NCBI GenBank assembly: GCA_047947185.1
Contig: CP170502.1
Coordinates: 4,898,001 to 4,962,000, forward strand
Reading direction: 5' to 3'
Source: JANQJA01 sp047947185
Lineage (GTDB): Bacteria > Pseudomonadota > Gammaproteobacteria > Pseudomonadales > Azotimanducaceae
DNA: 64,000 nt
Shown here one piece after another: positions 33,475 through 41,573 of this stretch. Both the position numbers and the translations under genes were made by a program. The notes under the pieces were generated by a model. That model was not told the DNA's origin. It made no database searches and saw only the letters and a program-made list of their open reading frames with translations. Position 1 is the first letter of the stretch. Each line of letters begins with the position of its first letter.

Positions 33475-35247
33475 TTGAGTGCACAATTGTTGACATACGT
33501 GTTTGTCGGGGCAACCTTTGCACTCTACATTGGTATCGCTATCTGGAGCCGCTCGGCGTCCACCAATGAGTTCTACGTTGCCGGTGGACATGTCAGCCCG
33601 CTCGCCAATGGTGCTGCCACGGCTGCTGACTGGATGTCAGCAGCGTCTTTTCTTTCGATGGCCGGCATTATTGCGTTTGAAGGGGCTGATGGTGCCAGGT
33701 ACCTGATGGGGTGGACCGGTGGCTACGTCCTGCTGGCACTGCTGTTGGCGCCCTACCTGCGTAAATTCTCGAAGTTTACCGTGCCTGATTTTGTGGGTGA
33801 TCGATATTATTCGCAGGCTGCCCGACTGGTCGCAGTGGTCTGTGTGATTTTTATCTCCTTTACCTATGTTGCCGGGCAGATGCGGGGCGTGGGTGTGGTT
33901 TTCTCCCGCTTTCTGGAAGTGGATATCAATACCGGCGTCGTGATCGGTATGGGGATTGTCTTCATGTATGCCGTGCTGGGGGGTATGAAAGGGATTACCT
34001 ACACCCAGGTAGCCCAGTACTGTGTCCTCATCTTCGCTTATCTGGTACCTGCCATTTTTATCTCATTGATGCTGACCGGCAATCCGCTGCCAATGCTGGG
34101 GCTGGGCAGCGAAATGGCTGACGGGTCCGGTCAGTACCTGCTGGACCGACTGGATGGATTGACCACCGAACTGGGGATGACAGCCTTTACCGACGGCAGC
34201 AAGTCGACAATCGACATGTTTTTCATCACCGCGGCCCTGATGGCGGGAACAGCTGGTTTACCCCATGTCATTGTCCGCTTTTTTACTGTACCCAGGGTTC
34301 GTGATGCGCGCATCTCAGCGGGATACGCCCTGGTGTTTATTGCGCTGCTGTATACCACGGCACCGGCGGTCGCGGCGTTTGCCCGTATCAACATCATCAA
34401 CAACGTCAATGAACTGGAATACGTGACGGCGCCGGAGTGGTTTGGCAAGTGGGAAGATTCCGGCCTGATTGCCTGGCTGGACAAGAATGGTGACGGGCGA
34501 ATCCAGTACCGTGGTGGCCCTGCGCTCTCGCCGGCAACGCCCGGGTTCCTGCTGGATCGCGGTGAACATGGCCAGCGCCTGTTGACCAACGCGCCGACGG
34601 CGGGTGAAAACGAACTGTATATTGATCGCGACATTATTGTGCTGGCGCATCCTGAAATTGCCGGATTACCCAACTGGGTTGTTGCCCTGGTGGCAGCCGG
34701 GGGGCTGGCCGCGGCCCTCTCGACGGCAGCGGGGCTTCTGCTGGTGATCTCCACGGCTGTCTCACATGACCTGTTGAAGAAGACGTTCATGCCGCGCATC
34801 AATGATCGCCAGGAGCTGATGTTTGCAAGGATTGCTGCCGGTATTGCCATAGGGATCGCGGGGCTTTTTGGCATATATCCACCCGGATTTGTTGCTGAGG
34901 TGGTTGCATTTGCGTTTGGGCTCGCCGCGGCCAGCTTTTTCCCGGTCATATTGCTTGGCATCTTCCTGCACCGAATGAACAAGGAGGCCGCAATTGCCGG
35001 CATGGTGACAGGCCTTGGTTTTACGTTCAGCTATATCGTTTACTTCAAGTTCATCAATCCCGGTGCCAATTCTGCAGCGCATTGGTGGCTGGGTATCTCA
35101 CCCGAGGGTATAGGTACCCTTGGAATGATCCTGAATTTTGTCGTGTCACTGACTGTCATGAAATTTACGCCGCCACCACCCGCTGACGTGCAGATGATGG
35201 TGGAGAATATCAGGGTGCCAAGGCACGCAGGAGATGGAGCAGGCTGA
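33475..35247 (+). CDS. Sodium:solute symporter, VC_2705-type large subunit
   Basis: 590-residue SSS-family carrier with about 13 hydrophobic segments. The core starts with NEFYVAGGHVSPLANGAATAADWMSAASFLSM and contains TYVAGQMRGVGVVFSRF and TAGLPHVIVRFFTVP, all characteristic of acetate/solute:Na+ symporters. A loop at residues 336-345 (DKNGDGRIQY) looks like an EF-hand calcium loop. The start codon is TTG 33475. It is cotranscribed with its DUF4212 partner and overlaps the ATG of the downstream ligase by one base (35247), indicating translational coupling. Because of this neighbour the substrate may be an amine or amino compound rather than acetate, which is inference. Confidence 0.9.
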   Translation: MSAQLLTYVFVGATFALYIGIAIWSRSASTNEFYVAGGHVSPLANGAATAADWMSAASFLSMAGIIAFEGADGARYLMGWTGGYVLLALLLAPYLRKFSKFTVPDFVGDRYYSQAARLVAVVCVIFISFTYVAGQMRGVGVVFSRFLEVDINTGVVIGMGIVFMYAVLGGMKGITYTQVAQYCVLIFAYLVPAIFISLMLTGNPLPMLGLGSEMADGSGQYLLDRLDGLTTELGMTAFTDGSKSTIDMFFITAALMAGTAGLPHVIVRFFTVPRVRDARISAGYALVFIALLYTTAPAVAAFARINIINNVNELEYVTAPEWFGKWEDSGLIAWLDKNGDGRIQYRGGPALSPATPGFLLDRGEHGQRLLTNAPTAGENELYIDRDIIVLAHPEIAGLPNWVVALVAAGGLAAALSTAAGLLLVISTAVSHDLLKKTFMPRINDRQELMFARIAAGIAIGIAGLFGIYPPGFVAEVVAFAFGLAAASFFPVILLGIFLHRMNKEAAIAGMVTGLGFTFSYIVYFKFINPGANSAAHWWLGISPEGIGTLGMILNFVVSLTVMKFTPPPPADVQMMVENIRVPRHAGDGAG

Positions 35248-36620
35248 TGGCAGATGCAGAAGCATTGGTAGCCCGATACGTCGCAGAAGGGGTGCCCCGG
35301 GTAAAGCTGGGTGTCACGGATATTGATGGCGTGCTGCGTGGCAAGTACATCAGCCTGGACAAGTTTGCGGCGATTGCCGCCGGTACGTCCGGATTCTGTG
35401 ACTGCGTGCTGGGCTGGGACCTTGACGACCAGCTTTACGACAATGCGAGTTTTACGGGCTGGCACACGGCGTTTCCCGATGCCCTGTATCGCCTTGACCT
35501 CACAACCGAGCGAAGGCTTGCAGATGAAGGTGGTATTCCCTACTTTATTGGTGAGTTTGTTGCCAGTGACCAGACCAGTCTGCATCCAATCTGTCCCCGG
35601 TCGCGCCTGAAAGCGGTTCTCCAGATGGCGAACGAGATGGGTTATGCCGCCAACATGGCGTTTGAGTACGAGTTTTTTGTTTTTGACGAGACACCTCAAT
35701 CAATCCGGGACAAGCACTATCAGAACCTGGTGCCTTTATCGCCGGGCAACTTCGGCTACTCGGTATTGCGAACCAATACCTATGCCGACCTGTTCAACGG
35801 CCTGATGGATTTCTGTATTGATCATGATTTTCCTCTGGAAGGATTACACTGCGAGACTGGCCCGGGTGTCTGGGAAGCCGCGCTTGCCGTGGATGGAGCG
35901 CTGGCTGCCGCTGACAAGGCAGCCCTCTTCAAGACGTTCGCCAAGTCGTTTTTCCAGCGCCAGGACCTGGTAGCCACGTTTATGGCGAAGTGGTCCATGG
36001 ACTACCCGGGCCAGAGTGGTCACTGTCATCAGTCCCTGGTGGACCTGAAAACGGGTGAAAGTGCCTTTTATGAGGCGACGGCGCCGCATCATATGAGTGA
36101 AATCCAGCGTCAATACGTGGCGGGCATGCAGAAATACCTGCGGGAGTTCCTGGCGATAACATCACCAACCATCAACAGCTATACGCGTCTTGTGAAAGGT
36201 GCCTGGGCACCCACGGCAGCCACCTGGGGTGTGGAAAACCGCACGACCGCGTTGCGGGTGATTGCGGGCACAAGCAAATCCCAGCGGGTGGAGTTCCGGG
36301 TGGGCGCAGCAGACGCCAATCCTTACCTGGTAGCGGCGGCCACGCTGGCCGCCGGTTTGCTGGGTATTCGTGAGAAGCTGGCCCTGTCTGAACCAGTCAC
36401 CGGCAATGCCTACGAAATTCAGGAAACCCTGCCGCCAGCCCTGCAACTCCCCGGCAATCTGCGCGACGCCAACCGTGATCTTGTGACAAGCGCCGCTGCA
36501 CGGGAAGTTTTTGGTGATGCCTTCGTTGACCATTTTGTCGCCAGCCGTGATTGGGAAGTACGAGAGTATGAGCGTCACGTCAACGATTGGCAGCTTCAGC
36601 GCTATTTTGAAATCATCTGA
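35247..36620 (+). CDS. Glutamine-synthetase-family ligase (PuuA-like gamma-glutamyl-amine ligase candidate)
   Basis: 457-residue cytosolic enzyme of the glutamine synthetase fold. The beta-grasp N-terminus carries VTDIDGVLRGKYISLDKF. The catalytic barrel includes MAFEYEFFVFDETP (metal glutamates), YPGQSGHCHQSL (the ATP/metal HxH strand), NSYTRLVKGAWAPTAATWG and ENRTTALRV (arginines for ATP and glutamate). Such subgroups, typified by PuuA, ligate glutamate to an amine instead of ammonia. The adenylylation-loop tyrosine motif of GlnA is not evident. The flanking symporter and amidotransferase support amine catabolism, but ammonia cannot be excluded as substrate from sequence. Confidence 0.85.
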   Translation: MADAEALVARYVAEGVPRVKLGVTDIDGVLRGKYISLDKFAAIAAGTSGFCDCVLGWDLDDQLYDNASFTGWHTAFPDALYRLDLTTERRLADEGGIPYFIGEFVASDQTSLHPICPRSRLKAVLQMANEMGYAANMAFEYEFFVFDETPQSIRDKHYQNLVPLSPGNFGYSVLRTNTYADLFNGLMDFCIDHDFPLEGLHCETGPGVWEAALAVDGALAAADKAALFKTFAKSFFQRQDLVATFMAKWSMDYPGQSGHCHQSLVDLKTGESAFYEATAPHHMSEIQRQYVAGMQKYLREFLAITSPTINSYTRLVKGAWAPTAATWGVENRTTALRVIAGTSKSQRVEFRVGAADANPYLVAAATLAAGLLGIREKLALSEPVTGNAYEIQETLPPALQLPGNLRDANRDLVTSAAAREVFGDAFVDHFVASRDWEVREYERHVNDWQLQRYFEII

Positions 36621-36627
36621 CACGTCC

Positions 36628-37359
36628 ATGCGTATCGGCATATTGCAGGCCGACTCGGTGCTACCGCAGTTCCAGCCGGAGTTTGGAGATTACCCTCGCA
36701 TGATTGGGGATGTCCTGACGGCGGTTGATCCATCACTGTTGCTTCGTACCTATGACGTTGAACACGGCGAGTATCCCGCAGACCTTGCCGAGTGTGATGC
36801 TTATGTGATTACGGGCAGTCGCCAGAGTGTCTATGATCCAGAGCCCTGGATTAAAACTCTGCGTCAGTTTGTTGTGCTGTTGCACGAACGCAGGATCCCT
36901 CTGATTGGTATCTGTTTTGGTCACCAGATGGTGGCGGAGGCCCTGGGTGGCAAGACGCTGCCTGCAGCCGTTGGTTGGTGTGTGGGGGTCCATCAAAGTC
37001 GTGTCATCCGGTCGGAAGGGTTCATGGATCCACCCCTGCCGGTTTTCAACCTGATCTCCAGTCACAAGGACCAGGTGGCCAGATTGCCGGAAGGTGCCGT
37101 GCTACTGGCGGCGAGCGAGCAGTGTCCCTGCGCCATGTACCGGGTGGGAGATCATATTCTGACCGTGCAGGGACACCCCGAGTTTTGCAAACCCTATTCC
37201 CGGGCGCTGATGACCTATCGTGAAACACTTCTCGGGCAGGAAAAATTTGATGCCGGCCTGGCGTCGCTGGCGCTGCCAACCAATGAGCACATCATTGCCC
37301 AATGGATACTCAACTTTCTTCGGCAGCGCTGTCTGGCGCCCGATCAATCGCTGGCGTAA
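36628..37359 (+). CDS. Class I glutamine amidotransferase-like hydrolase (possible gamma-glutamyl hydrolase)
   Basis: 243 residues with the full Cys-His-Glu triad: Cys96 (GICFGHQM), His183 and Glu185 (VQGHPEF). The fold matches GMP-synthase-type glutaminase domains, with no partner synthetase domain attached. It begins 8 bp after the ligase stop, at MRIGILQADSVLPQF; the open frame upstream lies inside the ligase gene. In a PuuA-like pathway this class removes the gamma-glutamyl group after the amine has been oxidised (the PuuD role). Its 3' end overlaps the convergent ROK kinase gene by 16 bp. Confidence 0.82.
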   Translation: MRIGILQADSVLPQFQPEFGDYPRMIGDVLTAVDPSLLLRTYDVEHGEYPADLAECDAYVITGSRQSVYDPEPWIKTLRQFVVLLHERRIPLIGICFGHQMVAEALGGKTLPAAVGWCVGVHQSRVIRSEGFMDPPLPVFNLISSHKDQVARLPEGAVLLAASEQCPCAMYRVGDHILTVQGHPEFCKPYSRALMTYRETLLGQEKFDAGLASLALPTNEHIIAQWILNFLRQRCLAPDQSLA

Positions 37360-38312
37360 ATCTCGTCAAGGGCCCAAAGCCAGGCTGCACCCCGGACGCC
37401 ACTTGAATCGCCGTGCCTGGCCTGGAGGACGCGGGTATTCACCTGGTCCGAGAAAACGTAGCGGGGCAGATAGTGCATAACCAATGAGTAGAGGCCCTCA
37501 ATGTTTGACATACCACCGCCGAGTACGATGACCATGGGGTCCAGCATGTTGATGACGTTTGACAGGCCGAGCGCCAGCATGTTGCTGTACAGCCTGAGAT
37601 GCCGGGTCGCCTCACTGTCACCGGCTGTCGCCTGCGCTACAATCAGGGAAGCCGAGAGGGGCGGATTACCGGACTCCGCCCAGGTCTTTTCAAAGGCAGG
37701 ACCTGATAACCAGGTCTCGACGCAATCGCGTCGACCGCAGTAACAGGGTCTGGCGGGGACCGGGCTGATCAACTCACCTGCATCTGGCAAGAGTGCGGGC
37801 AGCGGCAGGGTGTTGTGTCCCCATTCTCCTGAGATGGCATTGGCACCCTGAAGCAGTTGCCCCCTGTGACAGATTCCGCCACCGACACCAGTACCCAGGA
37901 TGACACCAAATGTGAGTGGCGCAGCTTGCCCTGCACCATCTGTAGCTTCCGAGAGCGTAAAGCAGTCAGCATCGTTGGCAATCCTGACAGGGGAGCCATG
38001 GTGCGCTGACAGATCTTGCGCCAGTGGCCTGTTGTTCAGCAGGATACTGTTGCTGTTTTTCATCAGGCCGGTCTGCAGTGAAACAGCGCCGGGTGTACCA
38101 ATGCCGACAGGCAGGTCAGGCCTGATCCTGAAAGGCTTGCCGAGGTGCCTGACCAGATCTGACACGGCCGCAATGGTGGCCTCGTAGCTGTCCGCAGGGG
38201 TCGGCACGCGTTCGCGCGCCCTGATGTGACCTGATCCCTCAAGCACAATGGCTTCAATTTTTGTGCCGCCAAGGTCAACGCCAATGCGCGGTTTGAATAA
38301 ATCATGAGGCAT
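37344..38312 (-). CDS. ROK-family sugar kinase
   Basis: 322-residue ATP-dependent hexose kinase candidate of the fructokinase/glucokinase (Mak/NagK) type. Visible motifs: the phosphate loop DLGGTK (13-18), catalytic Asp in ANDAD (about 114), the ROK histidine motif GEWGH (162-166) and zinc cysteines CYCGRRDC (190-197). ATG 38312 is chosen since it places DLGGTK at family position. The frame is open to 38468, but starts above 38388 would overlap the divergent SDR gene. ATG 38327 is an alternative. The sugar is not predictable. Confidence 0.85.
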   Translation of the reverse strand: MPHDLFKPRIGVDLGGTKIEAIVLEGSGHIRARERVPTPADSYEATIAAVSDLVRHLGKPFRIRPDLPVGIGTPGAVSLQTGLMKNSNSILLNNRPLAQDLSAHHGSPVRIANDADCFTLSEATDGAGQAAPLTFGVILGTGVGGGICHRGQLLQGANAISGEWGHNTLPLPALLPDAGELISPVPARPCYCGRRDCVETWLSGPAFEKTWAESGNPPLSASLIVAQATAGDSEATRHLRLYSNMLALGLSNVINMLDPMVIVLGGGMSNIEGLYSLVMHYLPRYVFSDQVNTRVLQARHGDSSGVRGAAWLWALDEIYASD

Positions 38313-38388
38313 AAGGCATCTTACCATGGTGCTTGTGGCCGCCAGCGCTGCTTTGTAGACTGAGAGGGTCATTATCTGGGGCAAAAGC

Positions 38389-39207
38389 ATGCTTGAAAAG
38401 TTCAGGCTGGACTCACGCGCAATTGTGGTAACCGGCTCGGGCAGAGGGCTCGGGAAAGCCATGGCCAAGGCACTGGCCTGGTCTGGGGCGAGTGTTGTAT
38501 GCAGTGCCCGTACGGCGGAGCAGATTGATGCAACGGTAGCCGAGATCAGGGCAGCCGGGGGTATCGCAACAGGAAAAGTGTGTGACGTGACGGATTCAGC
38601 CCAGGTGGACGCACTGGTGGACTATTGTGTCGAAACCTACGGCAAGCTGGATGTCATGATTGCCAATGCGGGTGGCGGAGGTGTCAGGGGCAACTGGGAA
38701 TTCTGGGAGTATCCTGACGAGGCGTTTGAGGCAGTGCTGGCAACAAACCTGAAAAGCAATTTTTACTGCTCGCGCGCCGCGGCAAAACACATGGTGCTGC
38801 GAGGTGAAGGCGGCGTTATCATCCACACGGCTTCCGGGACAGCATTGCGCGGTAACCGATCGTTTGCTTACCCGACGGCAAAAGGTGGTCAGATATCAAT
38901 GATGAAAAGCACGGCAACCATGCTGGCTCCCTACAATATCCGGGTTAATACCATCGTGCCTGGATTTGTTGCCCAGCGTGAGGCGGATTCCCCCGAGGAA
39001 GAGGAAATCCGGAAGAGCCGCGGCAGTCGTATCCCGGTGCGGCGTCTGGGTGAGTGGTGGGAACTTGGACCGCTGGCGGTTTACCTGGCTTCCGATGCGT
39101 CAGCTTATGTGACAGGCCAGTCGTTCATCATTGATGGCGGTGGCCTGGCAGGTGGGCTTGGCCCGGTTGATTTTGTGCCACGCTTTGAACCCGGGGGTAT
39201 CGAGTGA
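38389..39207 (+). CDS. SDR-family NAD(P)-dependent oxidoreductase (catalytically complete)
   Basis: 272 residues with the classical SDR set: cofactor motif TGSGRGLG (15-22), NAG (93-95), catalytic Ser149 (HTASGT), Tyr161 and Lys165 (YPTAK), and the C-terminal SFIIDGGGLAGG. The substrate is unknown. ATG 38389 follows TCTGGGGCAAAAG. The TGA stop overlaps the GTG start of the next gene by four bases, so the two products are made together. It is divergent from the ROK kinase. Confidence 0.9.
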   Translation: MLEKFRLDSRAIVVTGSGRGLGKAMAKALAWSGASVVCSARTAEQIDATVAEIRAAGGIATGKVCDVTDSAQVDALVDYCVETYGKLDVMIANAGGGGVRGNWEFWEYPDEAFEAVLATNLKSNFYCSRAAAKHMVLRGEGGVIIHTASGTALRGNRSFAYPTAKGGQISMMKSTATMLAPYNIRVNTIVPGFVAQREADSPEEEEIRKSRGSRIPVRRLGEWWELGPLAVYLASDASAYVTGQSFIIDGGGLAGGLGPVDFVPRFEPGGIE

Positions 39208-39890
39208 ACTCAGAACATTTTGACCTGAATGCCCGCCGCGCACTGGTCTACGGGGCGGACCTGCCAGCGGGCCGGGCCATCGCTGATATCTACGAAGAAG
39301 CAGGCGCAAAGGTCGTTCGGCTGAGCCAGATGCCTGCTGCCGAGGTCAAAGCGGCAGTAGCGGAGGCTGCGGCGGCGCTCGGAGCAGTGGACATCCTGGC
39401 TGCCGCGCCGGACTTCTTTCTGGCAAGACCCGTGCTGGACGTCACGGTGGATGATCTTGCTGAGGTGATGATGGCAAATTTCGCCGCCCAGTATTTTGCC
39501 ATCCAGGGGGTACTCCCCGTTATGCGCAAGGCACAAGCCGGCCACATTGTACTGGTTACCAGCGTGCTGGGTGAGCGTGGCCTGCCAAACACCAGCGCCT
39601 ACAGTGCTGCGCATGGCGCTGTCTTCAACCTGATCCGGGCACTGTCCCAGGAACTCGCGCCGGAGCACATCAGTATCAATGGCATCGAACTCGGCTGGAT
39701 GGACTGGATGTCGGACCGGATTGATCCTGGGGATGAGGAGGCTGCGCGTGCTGTCCGGTTTGCCATGTTGAAGCGACCCGGCAGAGCGGAAGATGTGGGG
39801 CCCCTGGCCCTGTGGCTATCGGGTAGCGGTGCCGGTTTTGTTACCGGTCAGGTTTTTCCCCTGGACGGTGGCCTGACCCAGCACCTGTAA
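39204..39890 (+). CDS. SDR-family protein with degenerate cofactor and catalytic motifs
   Basis: 228 residues with overall SDR fold (VDILAAAPDFF, GHIVLVTSVLGERG, ISINGIELGWMDWM, VFPLDGGLTQHL). The dinucleotide motif TGxxxGxG is replaced by YGADLPAGR (16-24), the NNAG motif by AAAPD, and the catalytic Tyr133-x-x-x-Lys reads YSAAH, with His137 for Lys. Ser120 and Tyr133 remain. The start is GTG 39204, inside the stop of the complete SDR upstream. The loss of function motifs and tight coupling suggest a regulatory or structural partner of that enzyme, or a lyase-type reuse of the Ser/Tyr pair. Activity as an oxidoreductase is unlikely. Confidence 0.85.
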   Translation: MNSEHFDLNARRALVYGADLPAGRAIADIYEEAGAKVVRLSQMPAAEVKAAVAEAAAALGAVDILAAAPDFFLARPVLDVTVDDLAEVMMANFAAQYFAIQGVLPVMRKAQAGHIVLVTSVLGERGLPNTSAYSAAHGAVFNLIRALSQELAPEHISINGIELGWMDWMSDRIDPGDEEAARAVRFAMLKRPGRAEDVGPLALWLSGSGAGFVTGQVFPLDGGLTQHL

Positions 39891-39907
39891 TTCCGGATGG
39901 CAACAGG

Positions 39908-40138
39908 TCAGGCGTCCTTCAGCCCGTCGATTTCCCGTGACAGGTGATACTTGTCGTCCGTAACCAGTCGCTCCAGAACTCGCACCCGCTCTTCGAGTTC
40001 ATCGATACGATCCATGGCATCGTCCAGGTCTTCGTTGCTGGTACCGCCCAGCTTGCGTTTGGTCTTGAGGTACTCACTGATAACACCCGTGGCGCAGGCA
40101 ACGACAACAATCCAGACGACCATCTCAAAAACGTGCAT
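39908..40138 (-). CDS. PspB-like envelope stress membrane protein
   Basis: 76 residues: one N-terminal membrane helix (about 5-22), a basic stretch (KTKRKLGG) and a coiled coil (DAMDRIDELEERVRVLERLV). This is the architecture of phage-shock protein B. It is the last gene of the psp-like operon, 93 bp after pspC, with AAGGGGATGAGAC before the ATG. In E. coli pspB lies between pspA and pspC, so the order differs here. Confidence 0.7.
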   Translation of the reverse strand: MHVFEMVVWIVVVACATGVISEYLKTKRKLGGTSNEDLDDAMDRIDELEERVRVLERLVTDDKYHLSREIDGLKDA

Positions 40139-40231
40139 GTCTCATCCCCTTATTCGAAAACTGTAATCGGTGCCTTCTGCGCTGCTACAAGAGGCAAAAT
40201 TCAAAAGCTTAGCCTGACCGGCCCGGCTGCG

Positions 40232-40450
40232 CTAGATGCGCTCATCCAGGACAAAATACAGGATTGCATAGGCAGTCAGTGCGACATGGGGTGCCGCGAC
40301 CAGCAGCACCAGCATGGCAATCCGGACGAAAATTGAGGAGACATTGAGGTAGCGTGCGATACCCGCACAGACTCCGCCAATTTTCCCGTCAATGGGATCG
40401 CGTGCAAGTTCCCGGGTTTCGTAGTCAACATAATAGCGTCGGCGTCTCAT
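40232..40450 (-). CDS. pspC: PspC-domain membrane stress protein
   Basis: 72-residue protein with the PspC signature GKIGGVCAGIARYLNVSSIFVRI, a membrane segment (about 42-67) and a short tail ending DERI. Known PspC proteins sense inner-membrane damage and relieve PspA inhibition. A strong GAGGAA site precedes ATG 40450, 14 bp after the pspA stop. Confidence 0.88.
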   Translation of the reverse strand: MRRRRYYVDYETRELARDPIDGKIGGVCAGIARYLNVSSIFVRIAMLVLLVAAPHVALTAYAILYFVLDERI

Positions 40451-40464
40451 GGCGAATTCCTCGG

Positions 40465-41139
40465 TTAAAGGGAGTTGCGGGATTGTTGCTGGACACGGGT
40501 CTTCAGCGCTGCCAGTTCCGCCTCCATCTTCTCGCTGTCGGCAAGACTGTCAATCTCGGCTGACAGGGTGCGGCTGGCAAGGTCATAGGACGCTATTTCA
40601 CCTTCCATTTCATCAAGTTTGCGCTCGTACTGTTCAAAGCGGTCGAATGCGGCATCGTAGCTTACGTCATGAATCTGGCGCTTGATCCGGATTCGTTGTC
40701 GTGCGGTGTTGCCACGCATCACCAGCGCATTCTGGCGTAGCCTGGCGGCCTTGAGTTTCTCCTCGAGTGCAAGCGTGTCCTGCTTTAATCTTTCTATGGC
40801 GGTATCGAGTGCCACTGCCTCCCCGCTCAGTGCAGCCCCGGCCTCATCGTGCCGGGATTTCTCGCGCAGTGCGGCGCGGGCAAGATCGTCCCGGCCTTTT
40901 GCAATGGCAAGTTCCGCTTTTTTCTCCCAGGCCGCAGCCTCGAGTTTGTGCCAGTCTGCTTTTGCAGATAGCTGTTTTTTGTCTGCCAGGTTGCGTGCGG
41001 ATGTGCTGCGCACTTCAACAAGCGTCTCTTCCATCTCCTGGGTTATCATTCGTACCATCTTCTCAGGGTCTTCCGCCTGCTCCAGCAATGCGTTGACGTT
41101 TGCGTTGATGATGTCGCCAAATCTGGTAAATACACTCAT
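40465..41139 (-). CDS. pspA: Phage shock protein A (PspA/IM30 family)
   Basis: 224 residues beginning MSVFTRFGDIINANVNALLEQAEDPEKMVRMITQEMEETL in family style (only the first part is diagnostic), then an all-helical coiled-coil body with ARLRQNALVMRGNTARQR and AAFDRFEQYERKLDEMEGE. It binds stressed inner membrane and maintains proton motive force; PspA also restrains the activator PspF where present. ATG 41139 has GGAG upstream and overlaps the stop of the small ORF 41136-41357 by four bases (ATGA). No pspF is in the window. Confidence 0.93.
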   Translation of the reverse strand: MSVFTRFGDIINANVNALLEQAEDPEKMVRMITQEMEETLVEVRSTSARNLADKKQLSAKADWHKLEAAAWEKKAELAIAKGRDDLARAALREKSRHDEAGAALSGEAVALDTAIERLKQDTLALEEKLKAARLRQNALVMRGNTARQRIRIKRQIHDVSYDAAFDRFEQYERKLDEMEGEIASYDLASRTLSAEIDSLADSEKMEAELAALKTRVQQQSRNSL

Positions 41140-41357
41140 GGCATAACTCCGTTGGTTCCTGTTGTCCGGGTAAGGTTTTCCTGTGGTTGCGAGACCAGGG
41201 TATTTGCGCCTGCGGCGCGGTCTTCCCGGTCCGTTCGTAACTCGGCAAAGATGCCGAAGCCAATCATGACGAGTGTCAGCAGGGCCATGGTGGGCCAGCT
41301 TGCGCTGCTTCTGTATCTGAGACCTGTGTATTTCATGGTGATGTCGGTTTTGGTCAT
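41136..41357 (-). CDS. Small single-pass membrane protein coupled to pspA
   Basis: 73 codons between the sigma-54-like promoter and pspA. A hydrophobic helix (about 21-39, around MALLTLVMIGFGIFAEL) is followed by a polar tail rich in Asp, Arg, Thr and Gln. Its stop overlaps the pspA start as ATGA, a strong sign of translational coupling. I do not recognise the family. The first ATG (41357) would be only a few bases from the predicted transcription start, so the ATG at 41336 (MKYTGLRYRSS) may be the true start. Confidence 0.55.
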   Translation of the reverse strand: MTKTDITMKYTGLRYRSSASWPTMALLTLVMIGFGIFAELRTDREDRAAGANTLVSQPQENLTRTTGTNGVMP

Positions 41358-41373
41358 TCTTGACGTAACTTAT

Positions 41374-41389
41374 TTCAGGAACCGTGCCA
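41374..41389 (-). promoter_or_regulatory. Sigma-54-like promoter of the psp operon
   Basis: On the minus strand TGGCACG, an exact -24 element, is followed after GTTC by CTGAA, which resembles the -12 TTGCW element but has GA where GC is expected. Spacing is correct. Sigma-54 with PspF drives psp operons in enterobacteria, which supports the call. Predicted transcription would start near 41363. Confidence 0.6.
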
Positions 41390-41527
41390 CATTTTGTCGA
41401 ATTACATAACTTATTGAAAAGCAACAAAAAAATCGCATGGGTCGATTGGCGCGCGTATCCCCAGCGAGTGCGTAACCGTGAAAGTTGGTGAAATTCGCCA
41501 ATTGTGAGTAGCAACGCAGGGTTGGGT

Positions 41528-41533
41528 TATACT
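41528..41533 (+). promoter_or_regulatory. Candidate -10 hexamer for the TPP enzyme gene
   Basis: TATACT lies 40 bp before ATG 41574. The nearest -35-like hexamer (TTGTGA, 41502-41507) is 20 bp away, longer than optimal. Confidence 0.35.
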
Positions 41534-41573
41534 CGCGTTTCACATTTTTGAGCCCTAAGAGGGGAGACAACAG

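Noticed and set aside
39204..39890. Calling the second SDR a pseudogene
   Set aside because: The frame is intact, the fold motifs are kept and the start is coupled to the upstream gene, so a functional non-oxidoreductase partner is more likely.
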